37,994 bases of DNA from Bacteroidota bacterium (GCA_005883765.1 VBAQ01000149.1:1-37994); one strand, 5' to 3'. Numbered from the stretch's first letter, positions 26,619-34,568 are shown. Made by a program: numbers and translations. The notes: generated by a model from the sequence alone, not told the origin.

Positions 26619-26972
26619 CTACTTGTCAATCATACCGCTCAGCAATTTGAATGTTTTTATAATATTTTCACCAAGGACCTGCAACTGTTCCAGGCTTACA
26701 TAACTTAACTTATATGCAATGCCAATCGCAGCATCTATTTCAATCACAGACCCCCTCGCGATTTCATAAAATCTTGTTCTATGACCTTTCGACTTTCCGG
26801 AGCACCCCTCCGCAATATTCAAATGCACTGATAAAGCAGCTCTCCTGATTTGTTGAACCATTGCAAATTGTTCTGAATCGGGTAATAGCTTTGTTATTTT
26901 ATAACATTCTATTCCGAGTTCCTGAGAGAATTTGAAAACGTCAAGTTTTGTATGAGCAAGCTGTAAAAACAT
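26619..26972 (-). CDS. Four-helix bundle protein, S23/IVP family
   Basis: This 117-residue protein matches the small four-helix-bundle family first found in 23S rRNA intervening sequences and related to the Avd accessory protein of diversity-generating retroelements. The signatures are KLDVFKFSQELGIECYKITKLLP at the N-terminus, QIRRAALSVHLNIAEGCSGKS in the middle and FYEIARGSVIEIDAAIGIAYKL. Members are basic and bind nucleic acid, at least in the Avd case; the role of this group is not known. It sits inside an efflux operon to which it has no obvious relation, and I see no reverse transcriptase or variable repeat in the window. Confidence 0.88.
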   Translation of the reverse strand: MFLQLAHTKLDVFKFSQELGIECYKITKLLPDSEQFAMVQQIRRAALSVHLNIAEGCSGKSKGHRTRFYEIARGSVIEIDAAIGIAYKLSYVSLEQLQVLGENIIKTFKLLSGMIDK

Positions 26973-27003
26973 ATAACAAGGTTTAAGGTTACCGCTTCAA
27001 TTC

Positions 27004-27024
27004 ACTCACCACTCACCATTCACT
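27004..27024 (+). repeat. Heptamer array, right edge of S23 cassette
   Basis: Three 7-nt units, ACTCACC, ACTCACC, ATTCACT, in the orientation opposite to the array at 26581-26608. The last unit overlaps the stop codon of the adaptor gene (27020-27022). Confidence 0.8.
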
Positions 27025-28111
27025 TACCCATCTTTGATAACGTTACGTCGCTACCGGGACGAAGGAACAACAAGCCCGACGTGATCAGGGTATCTCCGGG
27101 GAATAGGCCGGATAATACCTGGACGTTGGCGGAATCGCGTACGCCGGTAGTGATCTCCATGGGAAGAGCCTTGTTGCTTTTAAAAACAAAGACCTGTTTT
27201 TTTCTTCCCTGTGGTATTACAGCGCCATTTGGTATCATGATCGCGTTCGGATTGTTTCCAAGGATCATCTTCACATTTGCAAAGGTCCCCGGTATCAATG
27301 CAGGATCAGTGTTCTTTACCAATGCTCTTACGGTAAGACTCCTGGTGTCTTCACCTATTGACGTTTCGGTAGCAATGACATTGGCAGAAAAAGTTTTTTC
27401 AGAACCATTCAGTGTAAATGAGACCACTTGTCCATTTTTTATTTCCGATCCATATTTTTCTGGTACACTGAACTGAAGCTTCAGTTTATTGACCTCACTA
27501 ATAGTTGTCACAACGGTTGAAGGAGTGACAAAGGCTCCAGGGCTGATATATTTCAAACCCAGCTTACCGCTGAATGGAGCCCTGATTTCTGTTTTTGTAA
27601 TATTGGCTCTTGTAATTTCAATATCTGCTTTAATGTTATTCACGTTTAAAGCGCTGGCATCATAATCGGCCTTGCTGATGCCCTGGATCTTTAATAATTG
27701 CGCCGAGCGCTCTTCATTTGTTTTTGCAATTTCCAATTGCACCTGAAGTTTCCTCAGTTGCCCCTGCAGATCGCCATCGTAGATCTTAGCCAGCAAAGCG
27801 CCTTTGCTAACGAACTTGCCTTCGGCAACATTCAATTGGACCAGTCGACCGGATATCTCAGGATGTATCTCCGTGGTTTCATTGGCCATCAGGCTTCCTG
27901 AGATCTCAATTCTTTCATTAATGAGCGTAGGGTTGACTACAAAAATATCAACGGCCATGGGTGGCTGCTTTGCGCCGGCCATGCCCGCGGGTCCGGCCGG
28001 TGTACCGGAAGATGCTGTTTGGCTGGTAGTTTTTTTGTCCGAGCTGCCACAAGCGGATAGAACAAATAGAACAATTCCTGTCAGAAAAAAATTGAATGGT
28101 TGAAGTCTCAC
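27020..28111 (-). CDS. RND efflux periplasmic adaptor (membrane fusion protein)
   Basis: The 363-residue lipoprotein has a signal with lipobox LSACGS (Cys21) and then the adaptor layout: a barrel-sandwich half (VAEGKFVSKGALLAKIYDGDL), an alpha-helical hairpin rich in Lys, Gln and Glu, the second half (TEIRAPFSGKLGLKYISPGAFV), a beta barrel, and a membrane-proximal domain ending VQVLSGLFPGDTLITSGLLFLRPGSDV. It bridges the RND pump and TolC in the periplasm. It is the first gene of the operon, with a good promoter upstream. Its stop codon is overlapped by the cassette's heptamer array. Confidence 0.94.
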   Translation of the reverse strand: MRLQPFNFFLTGIVLFVLSACGSSDKKTTSQTASSGTPAGPAGMAGAKQPPMAVDIFVVNPTLINERIEISGSLMANETTEIHPEISGRLVQLNVAEGKFVSKGALLAKIYDGDLQGQLRKLQVQLEIAKTNEERSAQLLKIQGISKADYDASALNVNNIKADIEITRANITKTEIRAPFSGKLGLKYISPGAFVTPSTVVTTISEVNKLKLQFSVPEKYGSEIKNGQVVSFTLNGSEKTFSANVIATETSIGEDTRSLTVRALVKNTDPALIPGTFANVKMILGNNPNAIMIPNGAVIPQGRKKQVFVFKSNKALPMEITTGVRDSANVQVLSGLFPGDTLITSGLLFLRPGSDVTLSKMGK

Positions 28112-28136
28112 TTAGTCAATTATGATTAAAGCATTA

Positions 28137-28169
28137 AAAATATAGATAATCGGATTGTTAGACGTCAAA
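28137..28169 (-). promoter_or_regulatory. Promoter of the efflux operon
   Basis: On the minus strand TTTG (28169-28166) is followed after 21 nt by TATATTTT (28144-28137), one base off TAnnTTTG. The spacing equals that of the phosphohexomutase promoter. Transcription would start near 28131, giving about 20 nt of leader. A GACGTC palindrome directly after the TTTG could be part of an operator. Confidence 0.5.
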
Positions 28170-28238
28170 CTTTTATCATCCATGCTATCTTAACATCCGA
28201 AACTTATAAACGGTTTTCATTCCGGATAGAAGGAATAT

Positions 28239-29360
28239 TCAGCATTTTGCAATTAACGCCCGCTTGATTTTTTTTGACTTGTATAAAAGATCCTGCTTTT
28301 CTCGGTTCAAAACGGTGACGTGACCCATTTTGCGGCCCGGCTTTGTTTGCTTTTTGCCGTATAAATGTACGAAGGCATTTTCCATTTGCAGCACTTCATC
28401 CAGCCCCTCGTATTTTACTTCGCCGTTATAACCTTCAGCACCAAGAATGTTGATCATAATGGAGGGAAGAATAATGTCTGTGTTTCCGAGCGGATAACCA
28501 AGTATTAACCTCCAAAGCATGTCAAATTGTGAGCTGTAATGGGCTTCGATAGTATGATGGCCACTGTTGTGTACACGGGGTGCTGTTTCATTCACAAACA
28601 CATCGCCCTTTTTGTCGGTAAACATTTCGATAGCAAAAATGCCAGGTGAATCAAAGTGACGGACAACGGTCAGGGCTATCGCTTCTAATTTCCAAAGGAT
28701 CTTCTCATCCAGGTCAGCGGGACAAAGCTGGTAATCTAACACGTTCAGATCGGGATCGAACAGCATTTCTACCGGGGGATAGATAGCTGTTTCTTTTTTT
28801 TCATTGATGGCAACAATTAGCGCGATCTCCTTATGAATATTGACGAGCTTTTCAAGCACAGAAGGCTTGTCAAAACCCTTTCCAACATCTTCGATCGTTT
28901 CCAAAACCTGTACGCCACGACCATCATAACCTCCTTCGCCTAATTTATGTACCGCGGGCAGAAAATTTTTCCTTGAATCCAGCTCCTGCAGATTTTTTGT
29001 AATGACAAACTCCGCAGTTGGAATTTCATATCGCTGGTAATATTGTTTTTGAAGGATCTTATTTTTTACCGTCTTCAATACAGAGGGCTTCGGGTAAATT
29101 CTTACGCCTTCAGTCTCTAATTTCTCCAGCGCTTCTACATTTACATTTTCTATTTCAATGGTAATGGCGTTCAGATTTTTGCCAAAACTGTAAACGGCAT
29201 CAAAATCTTTGATATCGCCTTTCACAAAATGATAGCAGAGATGAGCGGCGGGACACTCAGCATCATTTTCCATCAACCAGGGTTCGATTGGATAATTGGC
29301 TGCTGCCTGCAGCAACATCCGCCCAAGCTGACCACCACCAAGGATGCCGATTTTTTGCAT
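28239..29360 (-). CDS. purK: N5-carboxyaminoimidazole ribonucleotide synthase
   Basis: The 373-residue ATP-grasp enzyme opens with MQKIGILGGGQLGRMLLQAA, the PurK N-terminus. It has the ATP-binding HKLGEGGYDGRGV, the IHKEIALIVA strand, and the metal site in FAIEMFTDKKGDVFVNETAPRVHNSGHHTIEA. It converts AIR, bicarbonate and ATP to N5-CAIR in purine biosynthesis. PurE, its usual partner, is not in the window. Start ATG 29360 gives the family N-terminus; the 32 codons upstream are open but unconserved and contain a palindrome. Confidence 0.95.
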   Translation of the reverse strand: MQKIGILGGGQLGRMLLQAAANYPIEPWLMENDAECPAAHLCYHFVKGDIKDFDAVYSFGKNLNAITIEIENVNVEALEKLETEGVRIYPKPSVLKTVKNKILQKQYYQRYEIPTAEFVITKNLQELDSRKNFLPAVHKLGEGGYDGRGVQVLETIEDVGKGFDKPSVLEKLVNIHKEIALIVAINEKKETAIYPPVEMLFDPDLNVLDYQLCPADLDEKILWKLEAIALTVVRHFDSPGIFAIEMFTDKKGDVFVNETAPRVHNSGHHTIEAHYSSQFDMLWRLILGYPLGNTDIILPSIMINILGAEGYNGEVKYEGLDEVLQMENAFVHLYGKKQTKPGRKMGHVTVLNREKQDLLYKSKKIKRALIAKC

Positions 29361-29488
29361 AAACCCCCTTTCCGCCAGGCGGAGAGTTAAGTGAAATTTT
29401 TGAACGGCGAAAATAAGCACAGAAAGCGAAACGGTCATGTTAATAAGCAACTGCAAAAATTAAATATTGTTATTTTTGCGTTATTATC

Positions 29489-29578
29489 ATGCGTCCCGAT
29501 TATCCGCATAAAATCTTTCCTGATTTCCGCAATCATTTCTTTCTGCTGATGGAGACATTAGCTATGGATGCGAAGTAA
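29489..29578 (+). CDS. Possible 29-residue leader peptide upstream of hppD
   Basis: The frame begins 11 nt after a perfect TATTTTTG promoter element and encodes MRPDYPHKIFPDFRNHFFLL... with four Phe and one Tyr among 29 residues. The next gene breaks down the tyrosine product hydroxyphenylpyruvate, so a Phe/Tyr-sensing leader can be imagined. There is no known family, and a chance open frame is just as likely. Confidence 0.22.
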   Translation: MRPDYPHKIFPDFRNHFFLLMETLAMDAK

Positions 29579-29623
29579 GCCGCGAGCTTCGATCACGGAT
29601 GTCGCTCAATAGCATACCAGGCG

Positions 29624-29673
29624 CTGAAGAGTGCGACGCAACAAAAGTCCAAAAGACGTCTTAAGCTGGTAAC
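29624..29673 (+). repeat. Dispersed 50-nt repeat, copy 1
   Basis: This begins CTGAAGAGTGCGACGCAACA and shares 22 of its first 24 positions with the minus strand of 36617-36667. The rest aligns loosely up to a common GCTGG-TA-C end. Its centre holds the palindrome AAGACGTCTT. It lies 40 nt before hppD. Confidence 0.75.
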
Positions 29674-29713
29674 AAAAAATAAAAAAGATAAACATACACG
29701 ATAAACTTTTCAT

Positions 29714-30847
29714 ATGCCGTCAACAACAGCTGCTAAAAATAAGTCAGCAGGAGAAACAGATTTTTTGCCACTGCTGGGAACAGATTATATAGAATTCTAT
29801 GTAGGCAATGCCAAGCAGGCGGCGCATTATTATATAACGGCTTTTGGTTTCACTCCATGGGCATATGCCGGACCGGAAACGGGAGTAAAGGATAGAGCAA
29901 GTTATGTGGTGAGGCAGAACAAACTGACTTTCGTTTTAACATCGTCGATAAAGAATGGCACACCGGTCGCCGACCATGTGTATAAACACGGCGATGGAGT
30001 GAAGGCCCTGGCGCTATTGGTAGATGATGCAAGAGCGGCATGGAAAGAAACGACCGGGCGCGGGGCTGAAAGTTACATGGAACCTGCTGTTTTAAAAGAC
30101 AAGGAAGGAGAAGTAGTCCTTAGCGGCATTCGATTATACGGAGATACGGTTCACGTGTTTGTTGAGCGAAAAAATTATACCGGCGCCTTCATGCCCGGCT
30201 ATGTGAGCTGGACAATCCCGCATTTCCAAATTAAGGAGACCGGGTTGCAATATGTAGATCATTGTGTAGGAAATGTCGGCTGGTATCAAATGAATCGATG
30301 GGTGAAATTTTATGAGGACACCATGGGGTTCAAAAATATACTCAGCTTTGATGATGAAGACATCTCAACCGAGTACTCGGCCTTGATGAGTAAAGTGATG
30401 AGCAATGAAAATGGTTTTGTGAAATTTCCGATCAATGAACCGGCTGAAGGAAAGAAAAAAAGCCAGGTCGAAGAGTACCTTGAATTTTACAATGGAGAAG
30501 GGGTGCAACATATTGCTTTAGCGACCAATGATATTGTCGCGACCATAAAAGAACTGATGAGTCGTGGAGTGGAATTTTTGAGAGTCCCAACGACCTATTA
30601 CGATGACCTCATGAGCAGGGTCGGGCATATTGACGAAGATCTCGAACCGCTCAAGGAGCTCGGAATATTGGTCGACAGGGACAATGAGGGCTATCTGTTG
30701 CAATTATTCAGCAAGCCCGTGGAAGACAGGCCCACATTATTTTTTGAGATCATACAACGTAAGGGAGCAAAGAGTTTTGGCAAAGGAAACTTCAAGGCCT
30801 TGTTTGAGGCCATGGAAAGAGAGCAGGCTTTGAGGGGAAATCTTTAG
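29714..30847 (+). CDS. hppD: 4-hydroxyphenylpyruvate dioxygenase
   Basis: The 377-residue enzyme has two vicinal-oxygen-chelate domains. The first (about residues 20-165) opens with LLGTDYIEFYVGNAKQAAHYY. The second holds the iron ligands: His in YVDHCVGNV, His in GVQHIALATND, and Glu in LFFEIIQRKG. The C-terminal helix lies after GNFKALFEAMEREQ. It converts 4-hydroxyphenylpyruvate and O2 to homogentisate in tyrosine breakdown. The later genes of the pathway are not adjacent. The start is the ATG at 29714. Confidence 0.96.
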   Translation: MPSTTAAKNKSAGETDFLPLLGTDYIEFYVGNAKQAAHYYITAFGFTPWAYAGPETGVKDRASYVVRQNKLTFVLTSSIKNGTPVADHVYKHGDGVKALALLVDDARAAWKETTGRGAESYMEPAVLKDKEGEVVLSGIRLYGDTVHVFVERKNYTGAFMPGYVSWTIPHFQIKETGLQYVDHCVGNVGWYQMNRWVKFYEDTMGFKNILSFDDEDISTEYSALMSKVMSNENGFVKFPINEPAEGKKKSQVEEYLEFYNGEGVQHIALATNDIVATIKELMSRGVEFLRVPTTYYDDLMSRVGHIDEDLEPLKELGILVDRDNEGYLLQLFSKPVEDRPTLFFEIIQRKGAKSFGKGNFKALFEAMEREQALRGNL

Positions 30848-30937
30848 GAATGTTACGCGTCGGGTGTGCGGCTTACGTGTCCGCTATAGAGCTTTTGCGA
30901 AAAATTATTCACAAAATATCAAATTTAGTAGAGTGAT

Positions 30938-30965
30938 AACTCAGAGCTCTTAACTCATAACTCGA
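30938..30965 (+). repeat. Heptamer array upstream of the transpeptidase gene
   Basis: In 7-nt register the sequence reads AACTCAG, AGCTCTT, AACTCAT, AACTCGA. Three units share AACTC. The array precedes a possible -7 element, TATCTTTA at 30973-30980. Confidence 0.65.
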
Positions 30966-31047
30966 TTTTTTCTATCTTTACAAATCATTTAAAATTTCTT
31001 AATACTTAAGGTTGGTCAATTACGTTTTAAAGGATAAATATTCCCGA

Positions 31048-32238
31048 ATGAGAAACCTCTGTGCGCTACTTGTTTTTACCGTCCTTTTCTTATCCGCTTC
31101 CGCCCAGAAGAATGGAACTTCTTTTGCCAGTGTCTCCACATCATTCATGGAGTACCAAAAAACATTGCCTCGTCCTGCTGAAGCTCTTGCACGCAAAGAA
31201 GATACCCTGGAAAAACAATTTAAAGCAAAGAAACTGGTATGGCCCGCTAAATATATTTACATCCGTTCCTTCAAATACGACAGCCAAATGGAAGTATGGG
31301 CAAAGAACGATATCAAAGAGCCATTCCAGCTTTTCAAAACTTATAAAGTGTGTGCATTGGCCGGAACGCTGGGCCCGAAAAGAATGGGAGGCGATTTCCA
31401 GGTGCCGGAGGGATTTTATTATATCAATGAGTTCAACCCCAAAAGCACGTACTACTTATCACTGGGAATAAATTATCCGAACGCATCAGACAGGATCCTG
31501 AGTGACTCGCTGGATCCGGGTGGTGACATTTACATCCACGGCAGTTGCGTAACGGTAGGTTGCATTCCGATCACCGACAATCAAATTGATGAGCTATACA
31601 TTCTTGCTGCACATGCCAAGGACGCGGGGCAAGATTTTATCCCTGTCCATATTTTCCCGATCCGCTACAATGTGAAAAGAAGTGTTGATTTCCTCAATGG
31701 TCTCACCAAGGACGACCCGGAACTAAAACAATTTGCCGTGAGGTTGGAAGATGCATTTGATTATTTTGAAAAATATCATCAATTGCCTGTCGTCATGGTA
31801 AATGAAAAAGGGAATTATGTAATTGATGGAATCGTTCGGAAATCCATTGCAACCGAAAAAGAAGCAAAGCCTGTTCGCAAGCCGGTCGCTCATCGCACCC
31901 GCAATATTCCTGATCTTGTAGACGTACGTGAGTGGCCACAGTTCCCGGGTGGTGGACAGGCCTTCTTAGATTACCTGGAACAAGTGGGAAAAGAAATGGT
32001 GGCTTACCTGCCCGGTTCTATGAAAAAAGCACACGTGCAAGTTGAATTCATAATTGATTCGGATGGAACTCCTGTTAATTTTAAAGTTGTAAAAGGAGTG
32101 GATGAGGATTTTGATGATGAACTCATTAGTCATCTTGAAAAAATGCCGAACTGGCAACCGGCTGTTATGAATGATAAAAAAGTGGCAAAAAAAATGAAGC
32201 AATCCATTGAGATCGCGGCACAGGCTCCCAATCCTTAA
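31048..32238 (+). CDS. L,D-transpeptidase with C-terminal TonB_C-like domain
   Basis: The 396-residue exported protein has a signal peptide (MRNLCALLVFTVLFLSASAQ). A YkuD L,D-transpeptidase domain follows, with DIYIHGSCVTVGCIPI holding His164 and the presumed catalytic Cys172. The early FKTYKVCALAGTLGPKRMGGDFQVPEGFY stretch is like that of murein YafK/ErfK enzymes. The last about 90 residues, starting VDVREWPQFPGGGQAF and containing HVQVEFIIDSDGTPVNFKVVKG, resemble the TonB C-terminal domain found in many Bacteroidota envelope proteins. It would act in the periplasm on peptidoglycan cross-links. Start ATG 31048 gives the signal peptide; the 12 codons before it do not. Confidence 0.85.
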   Translation: MRNLCALLVFTVLFLSASAQKNGTSFASVSTSFMEYQKTLPRPAEALARKEDTLEKQFKAKKLVWPAKYIYIRSFKYDSQMEVWAKNDIKEPFQLFKTYKVCALAGTLGPKRMGGDFQVPEGFYYINEFNPKSTYYLSLGINYPNASDRILSDSLDPGGDIYIHGSCVTVGCIPITDNQIDELYILAAHAKDAGQDFIPVHIFPIRYNVKRSVDFLNGLTKDDPELKQFAVRLEDAFDYFEKYHQLPVVMVNEKGNYVIDGIVRKSIATEKEAKPVRKPVAHRTRNIPDLVDVREWPQFPGGGQAFLDYLEQVGKEMVAYLPGSMKKAHVQVEFIIDSDGTPVNFKVVKGVDEDFDDELISHLEKMPNWQPAVMNDKKVAKKMKQSIEIAAQAPNP

Positions 32239-32258
32239 TCGAAAAATTCTTTTCTCAT

Positions 32259-32903
32259 TTGAAGGCGTATTTCATCAGTGGTTTGGGCGCGGATAGAAGA
32301 GTTTTTTACAAAATTCAATTGCCGCCCGGTTATCAACCCATTTATCTCGACTGGATCGACCCTCTTCCAAATGAAAATTTTTCTGACTACGCAAAACGTT
32401 TTTCGGCGATGATAAAGCCTGGTGAGGACTTTATCCTGATCGGTCTTTCTTTTGGTGGAATGCTTGCTTCTGAGCTTGCCAAGATACTCTCTCCAAAAAA
32501 AATCATTATCATTTCAAGTGTCTCTTGCTACAAGGAGCTGCCCTGGTATTTTAAGTTAGCAGGAAAATTAGGCCTACAAAAAATCCTTACGCCTTCCATT
32601 TATAAAAAGGCGACGATCCTAAACCGGATCATGGGTCCGGGGAATAAGGAGATGAAGCAAATTGTATATGATTATGTGAAAAGAACGGACCCAAATTTTA
32701 TTCGCTGGTCATTAAATGAGATATTGCGCTGGAATCAGCCCGCCAGGCTTTCAGGATTGATTCATGTCCACGGCTCCAACGATCACTTGCTCCCTTGCCG
32801 GTATACAAATGCCGACTATGTCATAAAAAAGGGCGGTCACTTGATGGTGATGAACATGGCAGGGGAGGTGAATAAGATTCTTCAAAACATCCTGGAAGGT
32901 TAA
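32259..32903 (+). CDS. Alpha/beta hydrolase, TTG start
   Basis: The 214-residue protein begins KAYFISGLGADRRVF, the first strand of an alpha/beta hydrolase. It has the nucleophile elbow IGLSFGGML (Ser near residue 64), an Asp in HVHGSNDHLLP and a His in GGHLMVMN, giving a complete catalytic triad. I cannot name the substrate; it could be an esterase or lipase. The only good start is the TTG at 32259, since the hydrolase fold begins right there and there is no ATG before residue 50. It starts 20 nt after the transpeptidase stop and may be cotranscribed with it. Confidence 0.78.
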   Translation: MKAYFISGLGADRRVFYKIQLPPGYQPIYLDWIDPLPNENFSDYAKRFSAMIKPGEDFILIGLSFGGMLASELAKILSPKKIIIISSVSCYKELPWYFKLAGKLGLQKILTPSIYKKATILNRIMGPGNKEMKQIVYDYVKRTDPNFIRWSLNEILRWNQPARLSGLIHVHGSNDHLLPCRYTNADYVIKKGGHLMVMNMAGEVNKILQNILEG

Positions 32904-32910
32904 GAGTTTT

Positions 32911-33108
32911 TCAGCCTTTAAATTGAAATGTCTTAATTTCTTTTTTTAGATCTTGCAATAAATTTTTAATAGCTCTTAATTCTGTCCTGTTTTCGGCGGC
33001 AGACAATAACTTAATTCTTTTTTTTTCATTCTTTAGAAAGTTCTTTTTTTCCGCTTCCGATAAAGAAGTGTATCGAACAAATAATTTATCTATTTCTTTT
33101 TTATTCAT
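32911..33108 (-). CDS. Small basic helical protein, function unknown
   Basis: This 65-residue Lys/Glu-rich protein is predicted to be helical (MNKKEIDKLFVRYTSLSEAEKKNFLKNEKKR...). It has no recognised domain. It lies 45 nt behind the aspartate kinase stop on the same strand and could be cotranscribed. The amino-acid composition is like a real small protein rather than a shadow frame, and nothing overlaps it on the other strand. Confidence 0.5.
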   Translation of the reverse strand: MNKKEIDKLFVRYTSLSEAEKKNFLKNEKKRIKLLSAAENRTELRAIKNLLQDLKKEIKTFQFKG

Positions 33109-33153
33109 TATCTATTTCTTTTAGAAGTTGTAATTAGAATTAATAAAATTTGT

Positions 33154-34419
33154 CTACTGTTTCATCAAAATTTGCATGGTTTCTATGGTCTCTTGTCTGA
33201 GTAAAATAGTTTTTCCCTTTGTTAGTTTTTCAACGATCTCTTTGTTGTAATGCCGGATTGTAAGCAGGGTCAGGTCTTTCATCACCTGCACATCAAAAAT
33301 TTCCGACACTTCCAAAGCAAGTTTTTCAATTTTTTCAATTCGGTCATCTAAAACGGCAATAAAACTGATGGCTGTATTTTGAGTAAGATTTGGTTTAATT
33401 TTTATTTTGCCAAGGAGGCGATATAGATCTGCCACATGATGTTCCCCAACAAAAGAAAAATCCTTGGAACTCATTTCGATCATGATTTGATTTTCTTTAA
33501 GCACGATGATCGGCGGCAATTTATGTAATGGCCTGTTGTGAATTTTCGTGCCTGGCAGTGCGGCATTGAGAAAACATTTTACATATAGCGGGATATTTTT
33601 ATTCTGCAGCGGCTTTATCGTTTTAGGATGGATCACCTGCGCACCGTAATAAGCCATTTCGATCACTTCATTGTAGTTGAGTTCAGATATTGGTTGCGCA
33701 TCCTGGAATTGCTTGGGATCCGCGTTCATTACAGATTCCACATCTTTCCAGATAGTTTGACTTTCTGCATTCAGCATATTGGCAAAAACAGCAGCGGTAT
33801 AATCGCTCCCTTCTCTCCCGAGAGTTGTGCTCTCGTTTTCGTCTGTGGCGCCAATAAAGCCCTGGGTTAAAAGAATATTGTGCTCAGAAAAAAGTGGGAC
33901 TATTGAATCAGTAACTTTCGAAGAAGTGAATTCCCAATCGACATTGGCATCTCTGAAATTATCATCGGTCCTGATTACATCTCTTACGTCAAACCACTTA
34001 TTAGCTATCCCAATTTCGTTGAGATAAAAACTTATGATCGACGTGGATAATAACTCGCCGGTGCAAACTACCTGGTCATAATAATAGTCATATTCCCTTT
34101 GAGGCTTGTCATAAAGCAACCATTCCGCTTCTGTAAAAAAATCTTTCATTCGTTTTTCACAAGCCGGGTATTGGGTAGCGAGCAATTGTTTTGCCATGGT
34201 AAGGTGTTGTTCCCTTATAAGATCAAACGCCTTCAGAGCTTCGTCTTTTTTGCCTTCATAAAAAGATCTTACCACTTTTTCCAAAGCATTGGTGGTCTTG
34301 CCCATTGCCGAAATGACGATGAGTATCTTTTCTTCTGAATAATGTTTCAGAATATCACCAAGCTTTGAGATTCTTTCTACATTGTTTACAGAGGCACCAC
34401 CAAATTTGAAAACTCTCAT
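33154..34419 (-). CDS. lysC: Aspartate kinase
   Basis: The 421-residue enzyme starts MRVFKFGGASVNNVERI with the KFGG phosphate-binding motif of aspartokinases. It has the substrate loop TLGREGSDYTAAVFANML in the middle and two ACT regulatory domains in the last third (around IEMSSKDFSFVGEHHVADLYR and IEKIEKLALEVSEIFDVQV). It phosphorylates aspartate in the lysine, threonine and methionine pathway and is probably inhibited by an end product through the ACT domains. Homoserine dehydrogenase is not fused to it. It is divergent from fbp. Confidence 0.93.
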   Translation of the reverse strand: MRVFKFGGASVNNVERISKLGDILKHYSEEKILIVISAMGKTTNALEKVVRSFYEGKKDEALKAFDLIREQHLTMAKQLLATQYPACEKRMKDFFTEAEWLLYDKPQREYDYYYDQVVCTGELLSTSIISFYLNEIGIANKWFDVRDVIRTDDNFRDANVDWEFTSSKVTDSIVPLFSEHNILLTQGFIGATDENESTTLGREGSDYTAAVFANMLNAESQTIWKDVESVMNADPKQFQDAQPISELNYNEVIEMAYYGAQVIHPKTIKPLQNKNIPLYVKCFLNAALPGTKIHNRPLHKLPPIIVLKENQIMIEMSSKDFSFVGEHHVADLYRLLGKIKIKPNLTQNTAISFIAVLDDRIEKIEKLALEVSEIFDVQVMKDLTLLTIRHYNKEIVEKLTKGKTILLRQETIETMQILMKQ

Positions 34420-34422
34420 TCC

Positions 34423-34443
34423 ATTTCAGATTTCAGATTGAAG
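34423..34443 (+). repeat. Heptamer array upstream of lysC
   Basis: Three 7-nt units read ATTTCAG, ATTTCAG, ATTGAAG, starting 3 nt from the lysC start codon. Confidence 0.65.
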
Positions 34444-34466
34444 GGAGGCAAAAATATTCAATATTC

Positions 34467-34505
34467 TCCGAAGGTCCGAAGGACTCCTTTGGAGAGTCCT
34501 TTGGA
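34467..34505. repeat. Octamer pair and hairpin between lysC and fbp
   Basis: TCCGAAGG occurs twice in tandem at 34467-34482. TCCGAAGGACTC (34475-34486) is the reverse complement of GAGTCCTTTGGA (34494-34505) at 11 of 12 positions. The last mismatch is compatible with a G-U pair in RNA. It resembles extragenic palindromes seen elsewhere in the phylum. Confidence 0.6.
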
Positions 34506-34536
34506 TAATCTCCAATCTTCAAGACTTTTTAACGCT

Positions 34537-34544
34537 TATTTTTG
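34537..34544 (+). promoter_or_regulatory. -7 element of fbp
   Basis: TATTTTTG fits TAnnTTTG. Transcription would begin near 34551, about 18 nt before the ATG at 34569. This also argues against starting the fbp protein at the TTG codons from 34542 on, which overlap the promoter. Confidence 0.45.
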
Positions 34545-34568
34545 TTGCTCTTGATTCAAACTCTTGCC

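Larger units (their letters stand above)
26579..27019 (-). mobile_element. Candidate S23-gene cassette between pump and adaptor genes
   Basis: The 441 nt between the pump start codon and the adaptor stop codon contain only the S23-like gene, bracketed by heptamer arrays in opposite orientation. At the left are TGTGAGT, TGTGAGT, GCTGAGT, TGTGAGT (26581-26608); at the right ACTCACC, ACTCACC, ATTCACT (27004-27024). The arrays are partly complementary, so the transcript could form a stem enclosing the gene, as rRNA intervening sequences with S23 genes do. No target-site duplication is visible. Mobility is inference. Confidence 0.4.
29361..29713. other. Spacer between purK and hppD
   Basis: This 353-nt divergent region contains a short palindrome TCCGCC-A-GGCGGA (29371-29383), a perfect -7 element TATTTTTG (29471-29478, plus strand), a 29-codon small open frame behind it (29489-29578), and one copy of a dispersed 50-nt repeat (29624-29673). 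No convincing full-size gene is present. Confidence 0.6.

Noticed and set aside
26619-26972. S23-like gene as Avd of a diversity-generating retroelement
   Set aside because: No reverse transcriptase, template repeat or variable repeat is visible in the window.
26581-27024. Heptamer arrays as a CRISPR-like array
   Set aside because: The units are 7 nt with no spacers and no cas genes nearby.
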